Shown here: positions 8,518 through 16,862 of the stretch, one piece after another
Numbering within the stretch: position 1 is the stretch's first letter
Layout of the letters: each line of letters starts with the position of its first letter
Assembly: GCF_000495475.1 (NCBI RefSeq)
Contig: NZ_ASGZ01000012.1
Coordinates: 1 to 58,425, forward strand
From: Candidatus Halobonum tyrrellensis G22
GTDB taxonomy: Archaea > Halobacteriota > Halobacteria > Halobacteriales > Haloferacaceae
DNA: 58,425 bases
Direction: 5' to 3'
Notes under the pieces: model-generated
Databases searched by the model: none
Told to the model about the DNA's origin: nothing
Seen by the model: only the letters and a program-made list of their open reading frames with translations
Translations under genes and position numbers: made by a program

Positions 8518-8535
8518 TTACTATAACCATAGTAA
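8518..8535. promoter_or_regulatory. AT-rich inverted repeat, operator candidate at the UspA promoter
   Basis: TTACTAT (8518-8524), spacer AACC, ATAGTAA (8529-8535): perfect 7-bp arms. It overlaps the only AT-rich stretch before the UspA gene, so a bound dimer would cover the TATA region. The gene start is 47 bp downstream, leaving room for a short leader with GAGGTG as ribosome-binding sequence. Confidence 0.6.
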
Positions 8536-8581
8536 AGACACAGAAACGCCTAAGGACGCCCGTCACGTAGGTTGAGGTGTA

Positions 8582-9070
8582 ATGAGCGTAAACGCGAGCG
8601 AGACGGGGGAGGCAACGGGGACGAGTGAACTGGAGACGATCCTGCTGGCGGTCGGCGGCACCGACGGCGCGCGCGTCGACTCGCTGGTCGAGGCGGTCCG
8701 GGAGGTCGCCGGTCCGACGGGCGCGCGGGTCGTCGTCGCGCACGTGTTCGACCCGGCGACGTACGACGACACCGTCGACCGCGTCGTCGGCACCGACCGC
8801 GGCGACATCGGCGCGGACGAACTCGCGGCGCGGATGACCGTCGTCCGGGACGTCCAGAAGCGACTCGCCGCCGAGGGCGTCGAGGCCGAGGCCCGCGGTG
8901 CGGTCGGCAACCGCGGCGACTCCGTCGTCGAGATCGCGGATGCCGTCGGCGCCGACCGCGTCGTGATCGGCGGGCGCGAGCGGTCGCCCGCGGGGAAGGC
9001 GCTGTTCGGCAGCACCGCCCAGTCGGTGATGCTCGGCGCGCCCTGTCCGGTGACGTTCGTCCGGGACTGA
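8582..9070 (+). CDS. Universal stress protein, UspA family
   Basis: 162 aa single-domain cytoplasmic Usp. The first strand is ETILLAVGGTDG and the ATP-binding-type motif is VVIGGRERSPAGKALFGSTAQ split over about residues 131-150, followed by PCPVTFVRD at the end. The first 19 residues are an acidic extension. GAGGTG lies 4 nt before the ATG, so unlike many neighbours this mRNA probably has a leader. The perfect inverted repeat in its promoter suggests dedicated control. Monocistronic. Confidence 0.9.
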   Translation: MSVNASETGEATGTSELETILLAVGGTDGARVDSLVEAVREVAGPTGARVVVAHVFDPATYDDTVDRVVGTDRGDIGADELAARMTVVRDVQKRLAAEGVEAEARGAVGNRGDSVVEIADAVGADRVVIGGRERSPAGKALFGSTAQSVMLGAPCPVTFVRD

Positions 9071-9222
9071 ACGGGAACGCGGCCGGCGGCGGTCGGCCCG
9101 CGACGACGCGGTGACCCGGCGGGGGGACCGGGTCGTCGCGCACCGCGGCGGCGGGAGGCGAGTGGGTCGTCCGGCCGTGCCGCTCCGTTAGCCTCAAGCC
9201 CCGGCCGCCGGTCCGTGCGCGT

Positions 9223-11712
9223 ATGGAGTACTACGAGGCGGCGAACTTCCTCTTCGGTCTCCGTCGCTTTCAGGTCGACCCGGGCACCGAGTCGGTGCGC
9301 GACCTGCTCGCCCACCTCGGCGACCCCCACGAGGGCACCGAGTTCGTCCAGGTGGCGGGGTCGAACGGGAAGGGGAGCGTCGCGCGGATGCTGGAGTCGA
9401 CGCTCCGCGCCGACGGACGGACGGTCGGTCTCTACACCTCGCCGCACTTCGAGGACCTCCGCGAGCGGATCCGCGTCGACGGGCGGATGATCCCCGAGCG
9501 GGCGGTGACGGCGTTCGTCGAGGAGGCGAAGCCGTGGCTGGTCGAGCGCGCGGCCGACGGCGAGCCGCTCACGTTCTTCGAGGTCGTGACCGCGATGGGC
9601 GTCTGGCGGTTCGGGCGGGCGGACGTCGACGTCGCGGTCCTGGAGGTGGGGATGGGCGGCGAACTCGACGCGACCAGCGTCGTCGACCCCGTCGCGGCGT
9701 GCGTCACCACCGTCTCGCTCGAACACACGGCGGTGCTCGGCGACACCGTCGAGGAGATAGCGACGACGAAAGCGAAGGTCGCGCCCGCAGACGCGCCGCT
9801 GGTCACCGCGACGACGGGAGCCGCCCTCGACACCGTCCGGGAGGTGGCGGGCGAGGTGGTGACCGTCGGCGGTCCCGGCGACGGTGCGGACGTGACCGCC
9901 GAGTACGGCGGCGCGGTGACCCACCAGGAGTCGCGCGTCTCGCTGGCGGGCGACGACTGGCGGGTGGAGACGCGACTTCCCCTGCTCGGCGCGTACCAGG
10001 CCACCAACGCGGGCGTCGCGGCCGCGCTCGCCCGACAGGTCGGCGTCGACGACGCGGCGCTCGCGCGCGGACTCCGGTCGGCCCACTGGCCCGGCCGGTT
10101 CGAGGTGATAGAGACCGAGCCGTTCGTCGTGCTCGACGGCGCGCACAACCCCGACGCGTGCGCGACGCTCGCGGCCGCGCTCGACGAACTCGACTTCGAC
10201 TCGCTCCACCTCGTCTTCGGCGCGATGCACGACAAGGACCACGACGAGATGGCGGCCGCGCTGCCCGACCCCGAGACCGTCCGGACCTGCGCGCCCGCGA
10301 CCGACCGCGCGGAGGACCCCGAGGTGCTCGCGCGCGTGTTCGAGCGCGCGACCGACGCGGACGTCCGTCCGAACCCGAGCGTCCCGGACGCGCTCTCGGC
10401 CGCCCGCGACGCCGCCGGCGCCGACGACTGCGTGCTGCTCGCGGGGTCGCTGTTCTGCGTCGCGGAGGCGCGGACCGCGTGGACGCGGACGGCGACGCCG
10501 AAGGCGGTCGACTCCCCCGAACGCGCCGCCGACGTGCTCCGGGGGGCGAACGCGCCGCCCGACGCGGTCGACCGCGCGCGCGAGGAGGCGGTCCACCGCG
10601 TCGTCGAGACGCGGGTGACCGAGCGGCAGGCGGCCGTCCTCGAACGACGGATGCCCGCGGTCGGCGGCGACTGCGTCACGTCGGGACTCGACGGCGGCGG
10701 CGAACTCCACGAGGTGGTGCTGACGGGGACGCTCGGCGCGTTCCGGCGACTGGTCGCCGACCTCGACGGCGCGAGCGCGGGCGGGACGGCCGGACCGAAC
10801 GGGGCGGGCGGGCTCTCGGACGTGGCCGACCGGGTTCGCCGAGCGGCCGGTCTCGACGCCGGCCCGCCGGGCCGCGGCTACCCCTGGGAGGAGGGGACCG
10901 CGGTGATGGGCGTGCTCAACGTGACGCCCGACTCGTTTCACGACGGCGGGGAGTTCTTCGACCGCGAGGACGCACTCGCGCGGGCCGAACGGTTGGTCGA
11001 GGCGGGCGTCGACATCGTCGACGTGGGCGGCGAGAGCACCCGGCCCGGCGCCGAGGAGGTGGCCGTCGAAGACGAGATCGCGCGGATCGTCCCGGTGATC
11101 GAGGCGATCGCCGGCGTGGACGCGCTGGTGTCCGTCGACACCCGGAAGGCCGAGGTCGCCGCAGCCGCACTCGACGCGGGCGCGGACCTCCTCAACGACG
11201 TGACCGGGCTGGAGGACCCCGAGATGCGATTCCTCGCGGCCGAGCGGGACGTGCCGGTGATCGTGATGCACAGCATCGACGCGCCGGTCGACCCCGACAC
11301 CCGGGTGGAGTACGACGACGTGGTCGGCGACGTGATCGACCAGTTGCGCGAGCGAGTGCTGCTCGCGGAGAAGGCGGGCGTCCCCCGCGAGCACGTGGTC
11401 GTCGACCCCGGGGTCGGCTTCGGCAAGTCGAAGCGGGAGAACTTCGAGATGCTCGGGCGACTCGGCGAGTTCGACGCGCTGGGCTGTCCCGTCCTGTTCG
11501 GCCACTCCCACAAGTCGATGTTCGAACTCGTCGGCGGCGAGGGCGGCGACGCCGGCCCGGAGACGGTGGCGGCGACCGCGCTCGCGGCCGCCAACGGCGC
11601 CGACATCGTCCGCGTCCACGACGCCGCGGAGAACGTTCGGGCGGTCCGGGTCGCGGCGGCCGCGGCCGACCCCGAGGGGTTCGACCCGCCGGGCACGGGC
11701 GAGGATGAGTGA
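9223..11712 (+). CDS. folCP: Fused folylpolyglutamate synthase / dihydropteroate synthase
   Basis: 829 aa joining two folate enzymes. Residues 1 to about 420 are FolC (Mur-ligase fold): the P-loop VAGSNGKGSVAR, SPHFEDLRERI, VLEVGMGGELDAT and FVVLDGAHNPDA. About 530-829 are FolP: VMGVLNVTPDSFHDGG, VDVGGESTRPGA, LLNDVTGLEDP, GVGFGKSKRENFEML and VRVHDAAENVRA, which hold the pterin and pABA sites. The linker of about 110 residues includes VTERQAAVLERRMPAVGGD and EVVLTGTLGAFRRLV and looks folded; I cannot name it. Such fusions are established in haloarchaea. The stop overlaps the start of rnp3 by 8 bp. Confidence 0.94.
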   Translation: MEYYEAANFLFGLRRFQVDPGTESVRDLLAHLGDPHEGTEFVQVAGSNGKGSVARMLESTLRADGRTVGLYTSPHFEDLRERIRVDGRMIPERAVTAFVEEAKPWLVERAADGEPLTFFEVVTAMGVWRFGRADVDVAVLEVGMGGELDATSVVDPVAACVTTVSLEHTAVLGDTVEEIATTKAKVAPADAPLVTATTGAALDTVREVAGEVVTVGGPGDGADVTAEYGGAVTHQESRVSLAGDDWRVETRLPLLGAYQATNAGVAAALARQVGVDDAALARGLRSAHWPGRFEVIETEPFVVLDGAHNPDACATLAAALDELDFDSLHLVFGAMHDKDHDEMAAALPDPETVRTCAPATDRAEDPEVLARVFERATDADVRPNPSVPDALSAARDAAGADDCVLLAGSLFCVAEARTAWTRTATPKAVDSPERAADVLRGANAPPDAVDRAREEAVHRVVETRVTERQAAVLERRMPAVGGDCVTSGLDGGGELHEVVLTGTLGAFRRLVADLDGASAGGTAGPNGAGGLSDVADRVRRAAGLDAGPPGRGYPWEEGTAVMGVLNVTPDSFHDGGEFFDREDALARAERLVEAGVDIVDVGGESTRPGAEEVAVEDEIARIVPVIEAIAGVDALVSVDTRKAEVAAAALDAGADLLNDVTGLEDPEMRFLAAERDVPVIVMHSIDAPVDPDTRVEYDDVVGDVIDQLRERVLLAEKAGVPREHVVVDPGVGFGKSKRENFEMLGRLGEFDALGCPVLFGHSHKSMFELVGGEGGDAGPETVAATALAAANGADIVRVHDAAENVRAVRVAAAAADPEGFDPPGTGEDE

Positions 11713-12496
11713 CGGACCGGGCGCGGACGGGACCGACGGCGTCAGCGACGCGGCCGGGACCGACGACGCGAGCGACGACGGCGGGACGAGCCACCCGCCG
11801 TACGAGGCGGTGACGGCCCACCCCGAGGGCGACGCCACCGTCTCGCGGTACGTCCGCGCCGCCCGCGAGTACGGTTTCGGCGGCGTCGTCGTCCGGACGC
11901 GTGGGGCCGAGTTCGACGCCGACGCGCTCGAATCGCGGTACGGCGTCGACGTGGTGCCGGCGGTGGAGATCGCCGCGGACGCGCCCGACTCCGCGAGCGG
12001 GAGCGTCGGCAACTTCCGACCCGAGTTCCCTCTCCTGTCGGTGCGCGGCGGGACGGACGCGCTCAACCGGTTCGCGGTCGAGCAGGACCGCGTGGACGTG
12101 CTCGCGCGGCCGATGGCGGGCGACGGCGACTTCAACCACGTGCTCGCGAAGGCGGCCGCGACCCACGGCACCCGCGTCGAGTTCGACTTCGGACCCGTGC
12201 TCCGGGCGTCGGGCGGCCGGCGCGTGAAGGCGCTCAAGGGGCTGCGGAAGCTACGCGAACTCGTCTTTCAGTACGACGCGCCGTTCGTCGTGAGCGGTCG
12301 GCCCGCCTCCCACCTCGAACTCCGCGCGCCGCGGGACCTCGTCGCGGTGGGGGAGGCGGTGGGGTTCCCCGCCGACGCGGTGCGGGCGGGACTCGCGGAG
12401 TGGGGACGGCTCGCGGCGCGCAACCGCGAGCGTCAGTCCGATTCGTTCATCTCCCCGGGGGTCCGACTGGGAGGGTGTGAAGAAGACGATCGATGA
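11705..12496 (+). CDS. rnp3: Ribonuclease P protein component 3 (Rpp30)
   Basis: TIM-barrel-like protein subunit of archaeal RNase P, which matures tRNA 5' ends. 263 aa with an N-terminal Asp/Gly-rich tail of about 30 residues, then YEAVTAHPEGD, FGGVVVRTRG, VVPAVEI, DVLARPM, VEFDFGPVLRASGGRR and PFVVSGRPASHLELRAPRD, all at places expected for Rpp30. Overlaps folCP by 8 bp and the following methyltransferase by 20 bp. Rnp2 is encoded two genes downstream, so two of the protein subunits share one transcription unit. Confidence 0.9.
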   Translation: MSDGPGADGTDGVSDAAGTDDASDDGGTSHPPYEAVTAHPEGDATVSRYVRAAREYGFGGVVVRTRGAEFDADALESRYGVDVVPAVEIAADAPDSASGSVGNFRPEFPLLSVRGGTDALNRFAVEQDRVDVLARPMAGDGDFNHVLAKAAATHGTRVEFDFGPVLRASGGRRVKALKGLRKLRELVFQYDAPFVVSGRPASHLELRAPRDLVAVGEAVGFPADAVRAGLAEWGRLAARNRERQSDSFISPGVRLGGCEEDDR

Positions 12497-13136
12497 GCAC
12501 GCCGAGCGGTTCTCGGAGATCGCCGACTCGTACGACGACGACAAGACGCCCGAGTACGAGGCGTGCGCGAGCCTGGTGATCGAACGCGCCGCGCCGAGCG
12601 CGACCGACACGGTGCTCGACGTGGGATGTGGGACGGGCGCCATCGCGCTCGCACTCGCCGCGGAGGCGGAGCGGGTGGTCGGCCGCGACATCAGCGACGG
12701 GATGCTCGACCGCGCGAGAGAGAAGGCCGACGAGCGGGGGCTGGAGAACGTCGAGTTCGGCTACGGCGAGTTCCGCGACCCCGACTACGACGGCGTGGCG
12801 AACGTCGTCGTCTCCAACTTCGCGCTCCACCACCTCGGGGAGGCGGAGAAACGGGAGGCGATCGAGACGATGGCGGGACTCGACGGCGGCGGCAGCGACG
12901 CGCGGTTCACCGCGCCCGGGCCGCGTCGGATCGTCCTCGGCGACGTGATGTTCTTCGGGTCGCCCGACCCCGACGAGCCGTTCTACGGTCCCGGCGTGGA
13001 CGACCCCTCGACGGTCGGGTCGCTGGTCGAGATGTTCACGTCGGTCGGCTACGCCGTCACGCACGTCGACCGCGTCCACGACCAGGTCGGCGTGATCACG
13101 GCCGAGCGACTCCCGGACGACGGGCGCGCCGAGTGA
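12477..13136 (+). CDS. Class I SAM-dependent methyltransferase
   Basis: 219 aa Rossmann methyltransferase. Motif I is VLDVGCGTGAIALAL at about residues 44-58, followed by VVGRDISDGMLDRA and the motif IV region VVVSNFALHHLG. The start is a GTG at 12477 inside the end of rnp3, giving MKKTIDEHAERFSEIADSYD, a typical UbiE-like N terminus. The substrate is not evident. Its place between two RNase P subunits suggests a link to tRNA or RNA, but UbiE-like N-termini are commoner in small-molecule methyltransferases. Confidence 0.85.
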   Translation: MKKTIDEHAERFSEIADSYDDDKTPEYEACASLVIERAAPSATDTVLDVGCGTGAIALALAAEAERVVGRDISDGMLDRAREKADERGLENVEFGYGEFRDPDYDGVANVVVSNFALHHLGEAEKREAIETMAGLDGGGSDARFTAPGPRRIVLGDVMFFGSPDPDEPFYGPGVDDPSTVGSLVEMFTSVGYAVTHVDRVHDQVGVITAERLPDDGRAE

Positions 13137-13149
13137 GCCGGGGGAGCCA

Positions 13150-13635
13150 GTGAAACACCTCCCGAAGCACGTCCGCCCCCGGTGGCGCTACCTCGCGGTC
13201 GGCATCGAGACGTGGCCGGGTGCGAGCCTCTCGCGGGGGGCGTTCCAGCGGGAGGCGTGGTACGCCGCCCAGAACCTGCTGGGGGACGCCGGCAGCGCCG
13301 ACGCCGACGTGACGGTGGTCCGCTTTTCGCACGCGGCGGGCGCGGGCGAGGCGGCGGTGCGCGCGCGCCGCGACGAGGTGGACGCGACGCGGGCGGCGCT
13401 CGCGTGTCTCGACGCGGTGGACGGGACGCCGGTCGGACTCCGCGTGCGGGGAGTCTCGGGGACGATCCGGGCGTGTGAGGAAAGGTATTTAGGACGCGCG
13501 GGCGGAATCCGTGACGAGAGAGACGTCGTGTTCGGGACCGATCGACGGCGGGGCCACGCGCGCGACGGCGCGGTGGATATCGAGACGCCGTCGGGGTTCG
13601 TGGGCGCGACGGACGCCGACATCTCCGATACATAA
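13150..13635 (+). CDS. rnp2: Ribonuclease P protein component 2 (Pop5)
   Basis: Archaeal Pop5 homolog that pairs with Rpp30 in RNase P. 161 aa from GTG 13150: MKHLPKHVRPRWRYLAVGIE, then a ferredoxin-like domain with VTVVRFSHAAGAGEAAVRARR and PVGLRVRGVSGTIRACEERYL, the conserved SGTI/CEE block. The C-terminal 50 residues are an acidic tail beyond the usual Pop5 fold. Starts 13 bp after the methyltransferase and ends 2 bp before psmA. Confidence 0.9.
   Translation: MKHLPKHVRPRWRYLAVGIETWPGASLSRGAFQREAWYAAQNLLGDAGSADADVTVVRFSHAAGAGEAAVRARRDEVDATRAALACLDAVDGTPVGLRVRGVSGTIRACEERYLGRAGGIRDERDVVFGTDRRRGHARDGAVDIETPSGFVGATDADISDT
13482..13492 (+). promoter_or_regulatory. TATA-like element inside rnp2, possible internal promoter for psmA
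   Basis: AAGGTATTTAG within rnp2, notable in coding DNA that almost never carries AT runs. About 150 bp upstream of psmA, so it would give a leadered transcript. It may simply be the codons for the ERYL segment. Confidence 0.25.
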
Positions 13636-13637
13636 CA

Positions 13638-14429
13638 ATGCAGGGACAAGCCCAACAGCAGGCGTACGACCGGGGTATCACTATCTTCTCCCCGGACGGT
13701 CGCCTCTACCAGGTCGAGTACGCGCGCGAGGCGGTCAAACGCGGGACGGCGAGCATCGGGGTCCGGACGGCCGACGGCGTGGTGTTGGCCGCGGACAAGC
13801 AGTCGCGCTCGCCGCTGATGGAGCCGGAGTCCGTCGAGAAGCTCCACAAGGTCGACGACCACATCGGCATCGCGAGCGCCGGCCACGTCGCCGACGCGCG
13901 CCAGCTCATCGACTTCGCGCGTCGGCAGGCGCAGGTGAACCGCCTCCGCTACGGCGAGGCGATGGGCATCGAGACGCTGACGAAGACGGTGACCGACCAC
14001 ATCCAGCAGTACACGCAGGTCGGCGGCGCGCGGCCGTTCGGCGTCGCGCTCATCATCGGCGGCGTCGAGGACGGCGAGCCCCGCCTGTTCGAGACGGACC
14101 CCTCCGGCACTCCCTACGAGTGGAAGGCGCTCTCCATCGGCGCCAACCGGACGGACGTCCGCGAGTACCTCGAGGAGGGGTACGACGAGGAGCTGTCGCT
14201 CGACGCGGGTATCGAACTCGCGTTGGGCGCGCTCGCGGAGACGGGCGACGACGACGAGGGGCTCACCCCCCAGGGGGTCGGTCTCGCCACCATTGACGCC
14301 GACGACCCGGAGTACCACGACCACGACGCCGCCAGCGTCGAGGGCTACCTCGACGAGTTCGACCTGCTCGCCTCCGGCGACGAGGCGGGGAGCGACGACG
14401 GCGGCGACGACCAGTCGGGCGAGCAGTAA
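13638..14429 (+). CDS. psmA: Proteasome subunit alpha
   Basis: Outer-ring alpha subunit of the 20S proteasome, forming the gate through which PAN/Cdc48-type ATPases feed substrates. 263 aa. The gating N terminus QAYDRGITIFSPDGRLYQVEYA is present (split here for length), followed by KRGTASIGVRTADGVVLAAD with the conserved Lys of the ATPase-docking pocket region and GIASAGHVADARQL. The C-terminal 35 residues are an acidic Asp/Gly tail typical of halophiles. Two bases separate it from rnp2. Confidence 0.97.
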   Translation: MQGQAQQQAYDRGITIFSPDGRLYQVEYAREAVKRGTASIGVRTADGVVLAADKQSRSPLMEPESVEKLHKVDDHIGIASAGHVADARQLIDFARRQAQVNRLRYGEAMGIETLTKTVTDHIQQYTQVGGARPFGVALIIGGVEDGEPRLFETDPSGTPYEWKALSIGANRTDVREYLEEGYDEELSLDAGIELALGALAETGDDDEGLTPQGVGLATIDADDPEYHDHDAASVEGYLDEFDLLASGDEAGSDDGGDDQSGEQ

Positions 14430-14608
14430 CCCCGACCCGCTGTCTCCCGGCGCGTGCCGTCTCGCGTCGCGACGCCGCTTTTCCCGCCCGGAACCACCCG
14501 ACACAGCCGTGGCTGGGCGGGGAGCGGCCGGCCGAAAAACGCGGTGGGGGTCGACGACGTGGGCTGGACGCGACGCGCCCACCGACGGTCGGATCTTTAC
14601 TCGGCGTA

Positions 14609-14619
14609 GAATAAACCTT
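14609..14619 (+). promoter_or_regulatory. TATA box of the glucose dehydrogenase gene
   Basis: GAATAAACCTT, centred about 32 bp upstream of the ATG at 14646, in an otherwise GC-rich gap. Confidence 0.5.
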
Positions 14620-14645
14620 TTGCCGACGGACGCCCACCGGTGTTC

Positions 14646-15710
14646 ATGGACGCTATCGCGGTGCGACGGGGGGAGACGACACCGACGCTGGTCGACGTAC
14701 CCCGGCCCGAACCCGCGGCGGGCGAGGCGCTGGTTCGGGTGCTGCGGGTCGGCGTCGACGGGACCGACCACGAGGTGCTCGCGGGGGGTCACGGCGGGTT
14801 CCCCGCGGACGACGACTACCTGGTGCTCGGCCACGAGGCGGTCGGCGTCGTCGCCGACGCGAACGGGACCGACCTCGACGAGGGACAGGTCGTCGTCCCG
14901 ACGGTGCGCCGGCCGCCGAACCCCGGCGGGAACGACTACTTCGCGCGCGGCGAACCCGACATGGCGCCCGACGGCCAGTACCACGAGCGCGGCATCGTGG
15001 GCGCACACGGGTTCATGGCCGAGTACGTCACCAGCCCCGCCGAGTACCTGGTCCCGGTCCCCGACGAGGCGGCCGACCTGGGCTTTCTGGTCGAGCCGAT
15101 ATCGATCACGGAGAAGGCGCTCGAACACGCGCGCGCCGCGCGCTCGGCGTTCGAGTGGACGCCCGAGTCGGCGCTCGTGTTGGGCAACGGCAGCCTGGGA
15201 CTGCTCACCCTCGCCATGGTGTCGGAGGGCGTCGACCGGACGTACTGTCTGGGCCGGCGCGACCGGCCCGACCCGACGGTCGACCTGATCGAGGAGTTGG
15301 GGGCGACGTACGTCGACTCGCGGGAGACGCCCGTCGCCGAGGTGGCCGACGCCTACGAGGGGATGGACCTGGTGTACGAGGCGACGGGGTACGCCCGGCA
15401 CGCGCTCGACGCCGTCCACGCGCTCGCGCCCAACGGCGTGGCGGTGCTGTTGGGCGTGCCGGACCCGTGGGAGATCGAGGTGGACGCCGGCGCGTTCCAC
15501 CGCGAACTCGTCCTCCACAACAAGGCGCTCGTCGGGTCGGTCAACTCCAACGTGAGCCACTTCGAGCGGGCGGTCGACACGCTCGCGGACCTGCCCGAGG
15601 GGTTCCTCGACGAGTTGGTGACCGGGGTGTACGGGCTCGACGAGTTCGAGCGCGCGTTCGCGGATGACGACACCACTATCAAGACGGCCGTGGAACTCTC
15701 GACGCGATGA
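14646..15710 (+). CDS. gdh: Glucose 1-dehydrogenase, zinc-dependent MDR family
   Basis: Oxidises glucose to gluconolactone with NAD(P)+, the first step of the haloarchaeal semi-phosphorylative Entner-Doudoroff route. 354 aa. With the ATG at 14646, the metal ligands fall at D38, H63 and E64, the same numbers I recall for the crystallised Haloferax mediterranei enzyme (Asp replacing the usual Cys38), which fixes the start over the GTG at 14640. Further motifs are VVPTVRRPPNPGGNDYF, GIVGAHG and VLGNGSLGLLTLAM (nucleotide fold). Its stop overlaps the gfcR start by ATGA. Confidence 0.95.
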   Translation: MDAIAVRRGETTPTLVDVPRPEPAAGEALVRVLRVGVDGTDHEVLAGGHGGFPADDDYLVLGHEAVGVVADANGTDLDEGQVVVPTVRRPPNPGGNDYFARGEPDMAPDGQYHERGIVGAHGFMAEYVTSPAEYLVPVPDEAADLGFLVEPISITEKALEHARAARSAFEWTPESALVLGNGSLGLLTLAMVSEGVDRTYCLGRRDRPDPTVDLIEELGATYVDSRETPVAEVADAYEGMDLVYEATGYARHALDAVHALAPNGVAVLLGVPDPWEIEVDAGAFHRELVLHNKALVGSVNSNVSHFERAVDTLADLPEGFLDELVTGVYGLDEFERAFADDDTTIKTAVELSTR

Positions 15711-16345
15711 AGAACGTCGACGACCTCATTGAGGACGCCACCGAGTTGGCCGAGCGGGGCCTGTCGAAGGGGGAGATCGCGGACGAACTCAACGTCTCCC
15801 GGGAGACGGCGTCGTGGCTGGTCGACCGCGCGGGGGCCGAGGCGGGTCCCACTTCGGGCGTCGGAGGGGTGCCCAGCGGGCCGCAGGACATCCACGTCGA
15901 CTGGAACGCCATCGGGCGCGACAGCACCCGGCTCACCCACATCGGGCGCGCGATGGCGGACCTGCTCGTCGACGAGGGGGCGGACGTCGACCTGACGGTC
16001 GGCATCGAGAAGGCGGGCACGCCGCTGGCGACGACGATCGCCCGGGAACTCGACACGGACCTCGCGGCGTACGCGCCCGCGAAACACCAGTGGAACGAGG
16101 GCGACATCGACGAGCGCGGCGGCGGGTTCTCGCGCAACTTCGCGCCGATCCGCGACCGGGACTGTTTCGTCGTCGACGACACCGTCACCTCGGGGACGAC
16201 GCTGACGGAGACGGTCGAGGCGGTCCAAGAGGAGGGGGGTAATCCCGTCGCCTGCGCGGTCATCGTCGACAAGCAGGGACTCGACGAGGTGGCCGGCGTC
16301 CCGGTCCACTCGCTCATCACGGTCGTCGGCGTCGGGCGCGAGTGA
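15707..16345 (+). CDS. gfcR: GfcR-type sugar catabolism regulator (HTH plus phosphoribosyltransferase-like domain)
   Basis: 212 aa. Residues of about 5-45 form an HTH (SKGEIADELNVSRETASWLV); residues of about 85-210 form a type I PRTase-like fold with the PRPP loop CFVVDDTVTSGTT and the flexible-loop region KHQWNEGD. In Haloferax volcanii GfcR activates glycolytic/Entner-Doudoroff genes; PRPP or a related metabolite is the likely ligand, acting as a sensor rather than a catalyst. Coupling to gdh by a 4-bp overlap fits control of glucose use. Often misannotated as orotate phosphoribosyltransferase. Confidence 0.9.
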   Translation: MKNVDDLIEDATELAERGLSKGEIADELNVSRETASWLVDRAGAEAGPTSGVGGVPSGPQDIHVDWNAIGRDSTRLTHIGRAMADLLVDEGADVDLTVGIEKAGTPLATTIARELDTDLAAYAPAKHQWNEGDIDERGGGFSRNFAPIRDRDCFVVDDTVTSGTTLTETVEAVQEEGGNPVACAVIVDKQGLDEVAGVPVHSLITVVGVGRE

Positions 16346-16418
16346 GCGGTCGGGTGACCGCCGGTCGGCGTCCACCGACGGCGCAACCCCTTTCAAGGCG
16401 TCCGCCCGTAGTATACCC

Positions 16419-16778
16419 ATGACGTTCCAGCCCGGAAGCGACCTCTCCGACGATGAGGTTCGAGAGCGCGTCGACACCGCCATCGAGGACAACGACGTCG
16501 TGCTGTTCATGAAGGGCAACCAGTTGATGCCCCAGTGCGGCTACTCGAAGCGCGCGCTCGAACTGATCTCCGGACACGTCGACGAGTTCGAGACGGTCGA
16601 CACCCTGCCCGCGCTGGAGTCGTTCCGGGCGGCGCTCTCCGAGCACAGCGGCTGGGAGACCATCCCGCAGACGTACGTCGACGGCGAGTTCGTCGGGGGG
16701 AGCGACATCCTCGCGGAACTCGACGAGCGGGGGGAACTCGGCGACGCCCTCGCTGGCGCCGACGAGACGCCCGCGTAG
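16419..16778 (+). CDS. Monothiol glutaredoxin (Grx4/GrxD type)
   Basis: 119 aa thioredoxin-fold protein expected to bind or carry [2Fe-2S] clusters with a glutathione-like thiol (gamma-glutamylcysteine in haloarchaea). The active site is C40-G-Y-S, a Tyr variant of the usual CGFS, preceded by VVLFMKGNQLMPQ and followed by ETIPQTYVDGEFVGGSDIL with the cis-Pro and the GG-D loop. AACCCCTTTCAAGG about 27-40 bp upstream is the likely promoter. Monocistronic. Confidence 0.92.
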   Translation: MTFQPGSDLSDDEVRERVDTAIEDNDVVLFMKGNQLMPQCGYSKRALELISGHVDEFETVDTLPALESFRAALSEHSGWETIPQTYVDGEFVGGSDILAELDERGELGDALAGADETPA

Positions 16779-16862
16779 GGCAGAGCTAATATAAGCACAG
16801 GGCACGTATAACCCGCTAAGCGGGCGTCACGCAGAAAATCCAGTCCGACTCCCACACCCACC

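Larger units (their letters stand above)
8276..8581. other. 306-bp intergenic region rich in hairpins, no gene
   Basis: Between purN-purH and the UspA gene. It starts with CCTCTTTTAA, a possible archaeal T-rich terminator for purN-purH, followed by four strong inverted repeats in under 170 bp and an AT-rich inverted repeat at the UspA promoter. I find no coding frame. Confidence 0.7.

Noticed and set aside
8276-8581. Complete insertion sequence
   Set aside because: No transposase frame, no target-site duplication; only hairpins remain, so at most a remnant.
13482-13492. Certain psmA promoter
   Set aside because: One AT-rich stretch in codons is weak evidence; kept only as a low-confidence element.
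15707-16345. Orotate phosphoribosyltransferase
   Set aside because: The N-terminal HTH and linkage to gdh match GfcR; PRTase motif alone does not show catalysis.
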